From Hemicordylus capensis (Eukaryota; Chordata; Lepidosauria; Squamata; Cordylidae): a stretch of DNA of 64,000 nucleotides. The first letter of the stretch is position 1, and each line of letters opens with the position of its first letter. The stretch lies in assembly GCF_027244095.1 (NCBI RefSeq), contig NC_069662.1:11434501-11498500 (forward strand), read 5' to 3'. This document shows positions 54,402 through 64,000 of this stretch, piece by piece. Made by a program: the position numbers and the translations under genes. The notes under the pieces were generated by a model. The model had not been told where the DNA came from, searched no databases, and saw only the letters and a list, made by a program, of their open reading frames with translations.

Positions 54402-57388
54402 TTGGGGAACAGCCGATGGGAGCTGGGCAGTATCCCGTTTGGCAAAAGCCATCCTTTAAAGTGTGAGGCTGCAAAGAATGCAAATAAAACAGAAGGGGAT
54501 GGAGCAAAACCGCATAAAGAGCAGATGGGAGCCTGTGCCAGCAGGTCAAAGAGTCAAAAGAGTAGCATACATCAGGGGAGAGATTCAGCGTATAGGGGCT
54601 TGTATGCCAATGCCAGAAGCCTCCGAACCAAGATGGGTGAGCTGGAGTGCTTGGTTGCTAACGCAGAAATAGACATAGTGGGCATAACAGAAACATGGTG
54701 GAACAGTGAGAACCAGTGGGACACTGTTATCCCTGGGTATAAACTCTACAGAAAGGACAGGGAGGGGCGCCTTGGAGGAGGGGTAGCACTGTATGTTAAA
54801 GAAGGGATAGAATCTAATAAGCTAGAAAACCTAAGTGGACTGGAGTCCTCCACAGAAACCCTGTGGGTGACTATACAAGGTCGGAAAGGAAACGTGCTAC
54901 TGGGGACGTGCTATCGCCCTCCGGATCAAAATGATGACAGTGACTGGGAGTTGCAGGAGGAAATCAGGGAGGCGTCAAGGAGAGGCAGGGCTGTAATAAT
55001 GGGTGATTTCAACTACCCACACATAGACTGGATAAATTCACATTCAAGTCAGGACAAAGAGGTCAAATTTCTAGATACGCTAAATGACTGTGCCGTAGAA
55101 CAGTTGGTCATGGAACCAACCAGAGAGAAGGCGACCTTAGATCTAATTCTGAGTGACACCCAGGACCTGGTGCGTGATGTCAGTGTCATCGACCCTTTAG
55201 GGTACAGTGACCATAGTGCCATCAAATTCAGCATACATGCGGGGAGAGAATCACCAAGGATGTCTAACACGGACATTTTGCATTTCAGAAGAGGAAACTT
55301 CTCCAAAATGAGGTGTATGGTGAAAAAAAAGCTAAGGGGGAAAATCAGGAGAGTCACTTCGCTCCAGAGTGCATGGAGTTTACTCAAAACCACAATACTA
55401 GAAGCCCAGTTAGATTGTATACCCAAAAGGAGGAAAGGTACCACTAAGTCCAGGAGGATGCCAGCATGGCTAACGGGTACCGTCAAGGAAGCCATAAAAG
55501 GGAAGAAGACTTCCTTCCGAAATTGGAAGGCCTGTCCAAATGAAGAGAACAAAAAGGAACACAAACTCTGGCAAAAGAAATGCAAGGTGACAATAAGGGA
55601 GGCAAAAAGAGAGTTTGAGGAACATTTAGCCAAAAGTATCAAGGGGAATAACAAAAACTTCTTTAAGTACATCAGAAGCAGGAAACCTGCCAGGGAGGCG
55701 GTTGGGCCATTAGACAATGAGGGAGTGAAAGGGATTATTAAGGAGGATATGGAGGTTGCAGAGAAACTGAATGAGTTCTTTGCATCTGTCTTCACAGCAG
55801 AGGATACTGAGCATATACCTGTTCCTGAACCAGGCTTTTTAGGGATGGAGGCTAGAGAGCTGAGTCAGATAAAAGTGACAAGGATGATGTTCTAAACTGT
55901 CTGGAAAAACTGAAAGCTAACAAATCACCAGGGCCGGATGGCATTCATCCAAGAGTCCTCAAAGAACTCAAATGTGAAATTGCCAACCTTCTTGCTAAAA
56001 TATTTAACTTATCCCTGAAATCGGGCTCTGTACCAGAGGACTGGAGAGTGGCAAATGTAACACCGATTTTCAAAAAGGGATCCAGGGGAGATCCGGGAAA
56101 TTACAGGCCAGTTAGCCTAACATCCGTTCCAGGCAAATTGATGGAAAGCATCCTCAAGGATAAAATTGTAAAGCACCTAGAAGAACAGGCCCTGCTCGGA
56201 GTGAGCCAGCATGGCTTCCGCAAAGGTAAATCTTGCCTCACCAACCTTTTGGACTTCTTTGAGAGTGTGAACAAGTGTGTGGATCAAGGTGATCCAGTTG
56301 ACATAGTCTACCTGGACTTCCAAAAAGCTTTTGACAAAGTTCCTCATCAAAGGCTCCTGAGGAAACTTAGCTGTCATGGGATAAAGGGACAAGTACATGT
56401 GTGGATTGCTAACTGGTTGAAAGACAGGAAACAGAGGGTAGGTATAAATGGAGAGTTTTCACAATGGAGGGAAGTAAGAAGTGGGGTCCCCCAGGGATCT
56501 GTACTGGGACCGGTGCTTTTTAATTTATTCATAAATGATCTAGAAGCAGGGGTAAGCAGCGACGTGGCCAAATTTGAAGATGATACCAAACTCTTCCGGG
56601 TAGTGAAATCTCAAACGGATTGTGAGCAGCTCAAAAAGGATCTCTCCAACCTGGGGGAGTGGGCGACAAAATGGCAAATGCAGTTCAATGTTAGCAAGTG
56701 TAAAGTGATGCACATTGGGACGAAAAAACCCAACTTCAAGTATATGCTGATGGGATCCGAGCTGTCGGTGACGGACCAGGAGAGGGATCTTGGGGTTGTG
56801 GTTGACAGCTCGTTGAAAGTGTCGACTCAATGTGCGGCAGCTGTGAAAAAGGCAAATTCCATGCTAGGGATCATTAGGAAGGGGATTGAAAATAAAACGG
56901 CTAACATTTTAATGCCCTTATACAAAACTATGGTGCGACCACACTTGGAGTACTGCGTACAGTTCTGGTCACCACATCTTAAAAAGGACATTGTTGAACT
57001 GGAGAAGGTACAGAAAAGGGCAACCAAGATGATCAGGGGACTAGAGCACCTTTCCTATGAGGCAAGACTACAACACCTGGGGCTTTTTAGTTTAGAAAAA
57101 AGACAACTGCGGGGAGACATGATAGAGGTCTATAAAATCATGCATGGTGTGGAGAAAGTGGAGAGAGAGAGATTCTTTTCCCTCTCACACAACACTAGAA
57201 CCAGGGGGCAGTCCATGAAATTGATTGCCAGAAGGTCTAGGACCAACAAACAGAAGTACTTTTTCACACAACGCGTGATCCACTTGTGGAACTCTCTGCC
57301 ACAGGATGTGGTGACAGCCAACAACCTGGATGGCTTTAAGAGGGGTTTGGATGACTTCATGGAGCAGAGGTCTATCAATGGCTACTAG
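54402..57388 (+). CDS. CR1 ORF2 (endonuclease-reverse transcriptase), one frameshift
   Basis: Begins 15 nt after ORF1 ends. 54402-55895 encodes the AP-type endonuclease: N70 (YANARS), E97 (ITETWW), GDFN, and SDH before the linker. The frame then shifts between about 55840 and 55877. 55877-57388 continues with KANKSPGPDGIHP, NYRPVSLTS, VYLDFQKAFDKV, SGVPQGSVLGP, the catalytic box and the C-terminal domain, to LDDFMEQRSINGY and stop. The catalytic box reads FEDD where FADD is canonical (GAA at 56576-56578). Apart from the shift and that substitution it is open, so the copy is young but probably inactive. Confidence 0.88.
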
Positions 57389-58595
57389 TCGGAGGGCTGT
57401 AGGCCACCTCCTGCCTCAAGGGCAGGGTGCCTCTGAGTACCAGTTGCAGGGGAGTAATGGCAGGTGAGAGGGCATGCCCTCAACTCCTGACTGTAGGCTC
57501 CCAATTGGCATCTGGTGGGCCACTGTGCGAAACAGGATGCTGGACTAGATGGGCCTTGGGCCTGATCCAGCAGGGCTGTTCTTATGTTCTTATGTCTGAG
57601 GAACCTCCATGGTTTCAATATTTACAAATTATTCAATTGTGCAGAAAGAAATACAAAAACAAGGTGGTAAACTCAGAGACTTAACAGAATTTGAAGTATT
57701 AATAACTCAAAACGATCATTTATTGGGATTGATATAAATTGATATAAAAGTTGTTGAAATATGACTCAGAAACAGAACAGATTAAAGACTGTATGATTAA
57801 ATGGATGCAAAACGTAAACAGGACAATTGATATTCAACAGTGGGAGTATCAATGAAAGGTGAACATTAAATTTACAGCAAACAGTACCTTAAGAGAGAAT
57901 TGGTACAAAATGTACTTTCGTTGGTACATTACTCCTGAGACCATTAGAAAGATGGACAGCAATCAATCCCGGGAGATTGTTGGAAATGCAAGACTCATGC
58001 AGGGACATTTTATCATTCATGGTGGACTTGTGGCAAAGCACAACAATTTTGTGGGAAAATTCATCTTAAGATGCAACAAATTTTAAATATAAATTTTCCA
58101 TATTCACCAGAGCATTTTTTGCTGAATATGACTAAACCTGGTACACCTACTAAATACACTGAGTTGTCCTTATATATGATTACTGCTGCTAGGATTCTTT
58201 ATGTTGCCAACTGGCGGTCACAAGCAATCCCAACTTTGGATAAATGGCTACTAAAGTTATGGAAATATGCCTCAATGGTTAAGGTCACTGCTTATTTGCA
58301 GAATAATTCAGATGAAACATTTGCGTTAATATGGGAACCTTTCATAAATTACAATATAGTACATGGTCAACATCCACACCCAAGATTTGGTTTTTTTCAC
58401 GGGTTGACTACTGTATTACTTATATCTCATACTTTTTTGTATTATCCACTGTGAGGGTGAAGGAGGGCAAAGGGTGGAAGTGGGATCTTGGATTGTCATT
58501 TGTAATATCTCAAATGTAACTGTTGGAAGCTCAAGAGATGTTAATGCAATCGTGCTTTTTAAAAATCTTCTTAATATATTCTTTTTTAAAAAATA

Positions 58596-59041
58596 GAAGA
58601 GTAAAGCAGATGAAGCACTGGAGGCTGGCTGGGAGAGGTTCACAATAAGTAATCCCTTGAGGAATATTGCCTTTGGGGTTGTTGTTGTTTTGTCAGCAGG
58701 GGATCTCTATAGGGCAGTTGAGAGGATAGCTTGATTTTGATGTAAATCACTGCCTACCTATGCATTGTAATGGTTAAGGTTTTTGGCTTTATAGTGCAAT
58801 CCATTCTATGCATGCCTACTTAAAAGCAAGTGCCATTGGTCTCAATCAGATTTTGGAAGTAAGCACCATTGGTTTCAATCAGACTTTCTCCCAAGTAAGT
58901 GTGTATAGAATTCTAGCCTTAACTGGAAAGCTCTGTGTATTTTTTGTTTGATTACTGCTATTAATATCTCAGACTTTGTGTAGTCTTCATTTCTTTTCTA
59001 TAGCTATTACAGTATTTTGTTTTTATGCATTTTTAGATTTT
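58596..59041. other. No gene recognised
   Basis: Non-coding, AT-rich. Short repeated phrase AGCAAGTGCCATTGG/AAGCACCATTGGT with TCAATCAGA (58825-58885). Confidence 0.45.
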
Positions 59042-59047
59042 GCTTTA

Positions 59048-59295
59048 AGGTAAAGTGTGCCATTGAATCGGTGTCGAATCCTGGTGACCACAGAGCCTTG
59101 TGGTTGTCTTTGGTAGAATGCAGGAGGGGTTTACCATTGCCTCCTCCCACGCAATATGAGATGATGCCTTTCAGCATCTTCTTATATCGCTGCTGCCTGA
59201 TATAGATGTTTCCCACAGTCTGGGAAACATACCAACAAGGATTCATACTGGCAACCTCTGGCTTGCTGGTCAAGTCATTTCCCCACTGCACCACC
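59048..59295 (-). mobile_element. tRNA-derived SINE
   Basis: Full-length sister of 47173-47400. The minus strand runs from GGTGGTGCAGTGGGGAAATG through TGTTTCCCAGACTGTGGGAA to GACACCGATTCAATGGCACA and CTTTACCTTAA. Confidence 0.85.
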
Positions 59296-59880
59296 ATGAA
59301 TTCTCCTTGCCCCCTGCTCTTTTCTAGCCTATAGTCATTTTGGTGTTATATTTTATGTACTTATCTCAGGATGTAATTGGTGAACATGACAAGGTTTAAG
59401 CATGAGAGCCTTAATCCCTAGCGCTGATTTTGTAGGGTCAATTGTAGTATTTAGTGGTGATGAAAATGCACTCAACACGCCTCCTCTGCATGACCATTAG
59501 TTTGGTATCTTCACCAATCTTATTTGGTATCTTCACCTGCACCAATAAATAGCATATTTAAGTTAGCATATTTAAATCAATAAATAGCATATTTATTCAC
59601 GAATAAATAGCATATACAGGTATTGGAAAAGGGAGTGGGATGGCAGTCTGCAGTTGGTGAGGAATCCATGACAGCACTACACACACAGCTAAGGTTAAAA
59701 ACTGAAAGGTTAAAAACTGAATTAGTATATTGGAAACTGTCGGGATATAAAGTCTAGGTGTTTAATGCTCAGGTAAGCAGATCCCCCCTACCTATTGTTG
59801 GTAGATATCCTGAGCAAATACAAGTTGTCTGGACAGTGCAAATCGAATGAATGAATGAATGAATGAATGGCATCTGGTGT
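59296..59880. other. Downstream flank of OR7, no gene
   Basis: Contains small direct repeats (AATAAATAGCATATTTA, 59543-59615) and an (AATG)n array at 59848-59868. No block C similarity was evident, so OR7 lies outside the recent duplications. Confidence 0.45.
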
Positions 59881-60826
59881 TCAGACCTTGTGTTCAGGAA
59901 AGACCTTGCTTACTGCAGCATGGACTTCCTTGTTTCTCAAGGTGTAGATAACTGGGTTGAGGAGAGGGGTGAACACTACATAAAAGATAGCCACGTATTT
60001 GTCATTGCCAGGATCTCTGCCAGACTGAACTCTCATGTAGAGGGCAATGAGGCAGGCATAAAACATGGTGACCACCAGTAAGTGGGAAGTACATGTGGAG
60101 AAGGCTTTATTCCGGCCTGCACCTGAACTCATGTGCAGGACCGACATGATGATGAGCCCATAAGAAGCCAGGATAGCAAACAGTGGGATGACTAAGATGA
60201 AAATGCACACCACAAAGATGATGACCTCAATGAAGTGAGTGTCAGCACATCCCAGCTTAAGCACCATGATAAACTCACAGCTGAAATGGTTGATGCGGTT
60301 AGGGCCACAGAACGGGAGCTGCAGAATACAGGCTGTGATGAGCCCAGAAAGAGAGAAGGCTCCTGCCCACGAGGCTACAGCCAGCAGCGAACAGCGATCT
60401 CTGCTCATGACTCTAGCATACAACAAGGGATAGCAGATGGCCAAGTAGCGGTCATAGGCCATGGCACCTAGCAGCAAGCCTTCCGTGCATCCCAGAGAAC
60501 ACGTGATATACATCTGAGCTATGCAACGGTGGAAAGAGATTCTTCCACTCCCAACCAGCAGATGAGCCAACATTTGGGGCACAATGCTACTAACAAAACA
60601 CATCTCCAAACCTGAAAGATTACTGAGGAAGAAGTACATGGGTGTGTGGAGGCGGGAGTCCCACTGGACCAACATGATGATGAGTAGGTTGCTCACCATG
60701 GTGATCAGATAGGCAATGAGGATAACCACAAAGAGGGCAATCTGTGTCGTTCGGTGGCTGGTCAGTCCTATCAAGATGACTTGTGTGATAGTTGTATGGT
60801 TCATAGGGCCTATTCTGTCCAGCATC
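59881..60826 (-). CDS. Olfactory receptor, class II (OR7)
   Basis: Intact odorant receptor of the same subfamily but the most diverged member. It has NHT near the N-terminus, PMYFFLSNLSGLEM, MAYDRYLAIC, PFCGPNRINHFSCEF, NKAFSTCTSHL and PLLNPVIYTLRNKEV, with a shortened tail ending PEHKV. The exon starts at 60826 after acceptor TTGCTATTGCCCTGCAG, and the next codon is already ATG (60825, MLDRIGPMNHT; 314 residues). A second ATG sits at the NHT site. An upstream coding exon is not needed. An L2-like insertion begins about 10 bp beyond the pyrimidine tract. No block A copy was found. Confidence 0.94.
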
Positions 60827-60849
60827 CTGCAGGGCAATAGCAACAGAGA

Positions 60850-61225
60850 GGTTTGTTTGTTTGTTTGTTTGTCTACTGCTCCAAACTTTCGTCTCTGTGT
60901 GGTTTACAGCACCATGAAACAAATTAAAACCTTTAAACAATTTTAAACCACAAGGTTAGTTAAAAAGCTTGGGTGAATAAATGTGTCTTTAGAGACTCTA
61001 AAAGTTCTAAGAGATGGGGAGGCTCTTATTTCAGCGGGAAGCACATTCCAGAGTCTTGGGGTGGTAACAGAGAAGGCCCGTCCCTGAGTAGCCACCAGAC
61101 AAACTGTTGGCAATTGCAGATGAACATCTCCAGATGATCTCAATGGGAGATGGAGCTCATAATGAAGAAGACATTATCTTAAATATCTTGGGCCAAATCT
61201 GTTTAGGGCTTTATCGGTATGGACA
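60850..61225 (-). mobile_element. L2-like LINE 3' end
   Basis: Minus strand reads PTVCLVATQGRAFSVTTPRL, then WNVLPAEIRASPSLRTFR, and ends in the CCACACAGAGACGAAAGTTT tail with (CAAA)n. Lies directly upstream of OR7. The 61143-side part is related to 10508-11175. Confidence 0.7.
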
Positions 61226-61521
61226 CCTATAACCATCATCTTTCCATCTGCCTTTGTAGGCCACATCCAAATGAACAGTTTTTCAGTGTTGAAATCAACA
61301 CAGGTTTCCTTTCTCACGACCACCCACCACACAAAAATAGCTTCAAGAGCAGATAGTTTCTTTTGTCTTCTAAACCAGGCATGTTTGCTTTACATACCTG
61401 CACTCTACTTTTCATCATCCCAAACTACCCAGAGGGGCAAATAAATATATAAGAAAATCCAGACAGACAGCAAAATCAAAGGCTGACCCAAATCAAACAA
61501 AGCAAAGTCAACTTCTTGGGC
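61226..61521. other. No gene recognised
   Basis: Short non-coding interval between repeats. Confidence 0.4.
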
Positions 61522-61655
61522 CAGGGGCTCTCCAGTTTGGGTCCCTGGGTGTTGTTGGCCAACCATTCCAATCGTCCCCAGCCACAATGGCCCATTGTGG
61601 AAGAGGATGGTGGGAGCTGCAGTCCAGCAACATCTGGGGGGACTCAAATTTGAGA
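61522..61655. mobile_element. Palindromic hAT MITE, diverged copy
   Basis: CAGGGGCTCTCCAGTTTGGG at the left, with GGTGGGAGCTGCAGTCCAGC and CATCTGGGGGGACTCAAATT on the right arm; family of 29528. Confidence 0.65.
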
Positions 61656-61993
61656 TTTAGACCAAAGGCCTTCTGAAAAAAACCAATTTGGGCCTAGAAG
61701 TGTACAGTGTGTCAGCCACCTTGTGGAGGGCAATGGTTTTGAAGCTTATTCTGTCCCCCATTGCAGGAGCCCCCCTAAATATATCGATTCCTGAAAGAGC
61801 TGGAAATGTCATGTTATTTATGGACACATCACTGGAGCATAAAAGAGAGATATTGGCAGACTCACAGTAACCCACAGATAATCAATTTCTCAAAAATCTG
61901 AAGGAAAAAAACCTAAGGGGGGGGAACCCCACCCCAAAACTGCCCCAATGTAACTCAGAGGAGCAGAATGTATGTGGATTCAGGGGGCAGTTA

Positions 61994-62593
61994 CCATATT
62001 TACCCAAATACAAGATGACTCTGAATTTAAGATGAGCCCCTTTAAAAACAGAGGTTAAATACAACTTATACCCTTATTTACTCAAAAGGAGGAACACCCT
62101 GAGGCGCTTCACACAACCCGTGCAAAGCGGCAGATGGGGTTTGGCGGGGAGAGAAGGCTTAGCTCGCTCTCCCTGCAGATGATCAAACCTTGAGTTGTGT
62201 GCAGGGATCGGAGGCAAGACCCCCAAGGCCAGGAGGCTGGCTGGGAGGCTGGTTGCATGTCCTCTATACAAGTTGGCTGGCTGAATCCTCCCGGTTGGGG
62301 GGTCTACTCATGTGTTGCCGTGCACTGCGGGCGACACAGCCTCCCAGCACCGCAGGGCAACATGTGTTGCCATGCACAGCCTCCCGGTCGGGGTCTACTC
62401 ATGTGTCACCATTAATGGAGTGCTTGCTCTATTAACCTCAGAGCCCGGTAGTTCCCACGATCACTAGCAAGCAGGCTAGGCTCCTTCAAGTGACTGTGGG
62501 AATAGCTTATCTGAATTTAAGGTGACCACCCCCCTCGATTTCTAACATGAAAGAACTTGGAAAAAATCTATTCTTTGATTCAGGTAAATACAG
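61994..62593. mobile_element. DNA element with nested GC-rich MITE
   Basis: Ends CCATATTTACCCAAATACAAG and (reverse complement) CTGTATTTACCTGAATCAAAG are imperfect inverted repeats, each followed by CTGAATTTAAG.TGA and its mirror. The middle (62095-62520) is GC-rich and related to 40868-41350 (GGGGAGAGAAGGCTTAGCTC; GCCCGGTAGTTCCCACGATC). Confidence 0.6.
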
Positions 62594-63054
62594 AAAGGAG
62601 GGGGAGCTGCTAATGAGAATAGCCTCCTTTACTGCCTTGCTGGTGTCCCACGAATCTGTTGCCTGAGATGACTGCTTCACCCCAACTCATGAAAGGGCCA
62701 CCCCGGGATGGCACATTCTCTTAGCTGCCCATTCAAGGGTGGCCCTTCCATGGGGCAAGGTGAGGCTATAACCTCAGGCGGTACATTACTAGGGTACCAG
62801 CAAGGCAGAGCGATGCCCCTGCTGCTGCGGCCATCACAGCTGCTCTGATCTGACCCTCTCCTCTCCTCACGCTCCCTGAAAAGTTGGCAAGCAACACGAG
62901 GAGAGAGAGAGAAAAGAAGAGGCTGCTGGCCACTTTCCCTCCTCCCTGACCTCTGCACCCCTTTCAAAGTTTGCAAAGGTTGGTCTTGAATGAAAGCTGG
63001 CCTCCTGCCAGGATTGTGAGGCAAGGCAGCATTTGGACTGCCCCAAGCCCATTT
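62594..63054. other. No gene recognised
   Basis: Includes a stretch resembling 13000-13260. No coding evidence. Confidence 0.4.
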
Positions 63055-63345
63055 CTAACCCCTGCTAACTTTGCAAAGAGGCACCTTTTTAACATGGTGA
63101 TTCCCTTTATTTAGCAGGGGGAGAATAACTGGCCCTATCCACCCCCAGCACAGTACCTCCAGTGACTGTTGCTGGTATCTGTCTGATGTTTCTTTTTAGA
63201 TTGTGAGCCCTTTGGGGAGAGGGGTCCATCTTATTTATTTGTTATTTCTCCTGTAAACCTCCCTGAGCCATTTTTGGAAGGGTGGAATAGAAACTGAATA
63301 AAAATTAAAAATAAAATAAAATAAAATAAAATAAAATAAATAAAT
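63055..63345 (+). mobile_element. SINE/LINE-tail repeat
   Basis: Plus strand: GCTAACTTTGCAAAGAGGCA, GTGACTGTTGCTGGTATCTG, TTGTGAGCCCTTTGGGGAGA and TTTTTGGAAGGGTGGAATAG. Ends in an (AAAAT)n array at 63308-63340. Same family as 47575. Confidence 0.7.
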
Positions 63346-63539
63346 TGTGGGATGCTGTGAATAATATCACAATGCATCAGGGGATCATCCATCATCAGGT
63401 GCATCTGTGGCAAATGATTGTGGATGGAAAGCAGACCGGTTGAATCTATGATTGGATATTTAATATAGCAGGTGGCATTTGGGGAAAACACTATGCCTTG
63501 TAGAGATGCATCAGGCAGAAATTCAGAGAACAATATAAT

Positions 63540-63740
63540 CATAAAATCCGAGAATGTTAGAATTGGAAAAGATCTTGGAGATCCTCTGCTCCAGCCCCCT
63601 CATAGCAAAATTCTCTTTCCCTCCCAGTTGAATGAATGCATTTCTAGCAAGTGATTCGGAAAGTTGTACCTGTTGAACATTCCTCCCAAGTCCAACACTG
63701 GGATATAAATGTAAACAAACAAACAAACAAACAAACATTG
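63540..63740 (-). mobile_element. CR1-like 3' fragment and (AAAC)n
   Basis: The minus-strand 3' end of an old CR1-type element (plus strand: AGAATGTTAGAATTGGAAAAG, CTTGGAGATCCTCTGCTCCA). Followed by (AAAC)n at 63711-63738. Confidence 0.55.
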
Positions 63741-63859
63741 AGCTAAAAGACCAAAGCAAAGAATTGTGGCTTGGAGCCTAATTTGTAAAGCCAGCTACAA
63801 ACTGAAGCAATTATTTACAGCTTACATGGCATGCAATTGTTCAGGTGACAGTTTGCAAT

Positions 63860-64000
63860 CTCCAGGTTTTTTAGAGCACAGATGAAAATCTTAAGCACTC
63901 TGACTTAAAAGCTTTTTTTATATTTGAATTAAAATCACCCCACCTAAGTCCATCAGCTTTAGGAATGTTGTCCATCACTATTAGGATTAACAAAACTTCA
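63860..64000 (-). repeat. Start of another block B copy
   Basis: AAATCACCCCACCTAAGTCC and TTAGGATTAACAAAACTTC correspond to 38085-38160. The duplicated OR unit probably continues beyond the window. Confidence 0.55.

Larger units (their letters stand above)
52820..57594 (+). mobile_element. Nearly full-length CR1 LINE
   Basis: About 4.8 kb: GC-rich 5' UTR (to 53495), ORF1 (53496-54386), ORF2 (54402-57388, one frameshift) and 3' UTR, ending in the CR1 octamer-like stutter CTTATGTTCTTATG. Full-size CR1s are 4.5-5 kb and most copies are short 3' pieces, so a copy with its 5' UTR is rare. The 5' boundary is approximate (an 18-bp direct repeat CTGGGAAGAGCAGACACA lies at about 52817-52864). Inserted in an L1. 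Confidence 0.88.
51188..58595 (+). mobile_element. L1-type LINE, 5'-truncated, with nested SINE and CR1
   Basis: Plus-strand L1 ORF2 in two parts. 51188-52815 encodes RT: HPDQTGF, FLDAEKAFDNLDW, NKGTRQGA, FILAPEPVAKKI, and LYADYVVL, where the canonical YADD has become YADY. 57595-58595 encodes the C-terminal part (WFQYLQI, WYITPETIRKM, GHFIIHGGL-region, LSLYMITAARILYVANW) and 3' UTR. Stops and frameshifts are frequent, so it is dead. A SINE (52216-52527) and a CR1 (about 52820-57594) interrupt it. Confidence 0.85.

Noticed and set aside
53792-54445. 217-codon minus-strand frame opposite CR1 ORF1
   Set aside because: Shadow of the ORF1 coding strand.

Overview
This window looks like squamate reptile DNA (a lizard or snake). 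It has no bacterial-style gene density. It is packed with vertebrate retroposons: tRNA-derived SINEs of the Sauria type with a BovB-like tail, CR1, L1 and L2-like LINEs, hAT, mariner and Tigger-like DNA elements, and a Ty3/Gypsy fossil. The host genes recognised are all class II olfactory receptors (ORs), and all lie on the minus strand in a head-to-tail cluster. The species cannot be told from the sequence.

Five OR exons have an open seven-helix reading frame: about 7.9-8.9 kb (a divergent subfamily), 18.0-19.0, 24.3-25.2, 44.0-44.9 and 59.9-60.8 kb (one closely related subfamily). Two more long copies are dead: 14.9-15.6 kb (truncated, DRY motif deleted) and 30.1-34.2 kb (still open, but split by two hAT transposons). 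Four short, older OR remnants lie at 27.3, 37.3, 39.9 and 45.9 kb. The cluster grew by tandem segmental duplication. Conserved non-coding blocks recur with each OR: an upstream block A, a more distal block B and a downstream block C. These copies supply internal empty sites that prove several transposon insertions.

The most interesting host signal is that every OR exon starts with the same splice acceptor in the same phase, and most lack an ATG at the exon start. In two copies (24.3 and 14.9 kb units) block A holds a matching 23-nt mini-exon about 0.5 kb upstream, with ATG, seven codons and a phase-2 donor. The N-terminus therefore appears to be coded by a separate exon. The 18.0 kb gene lost that exon but has an in-exon ATG. 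The 44.0 kb gene carries GTG in place of ATG and a destroyed donor.

By region: 0-7.9 kb is repeats, including a CCAAT-rich minisatellite and a 3.4 kb hAT composite. 7.9-46 kb is the main OR cluster with hAT, Tigger, mariner, CR1 and SINE insertions. 46-59.8 kb is a transposon-rich block with a Ty3/Gypsy fossil and an L1 that holds a nearly full-length CR1 with an SGNH-esterase ORF1 and an EN-RT ORF2. 59.9-64 kb holds the last OR, more repeats and the edge of another duplication unit.
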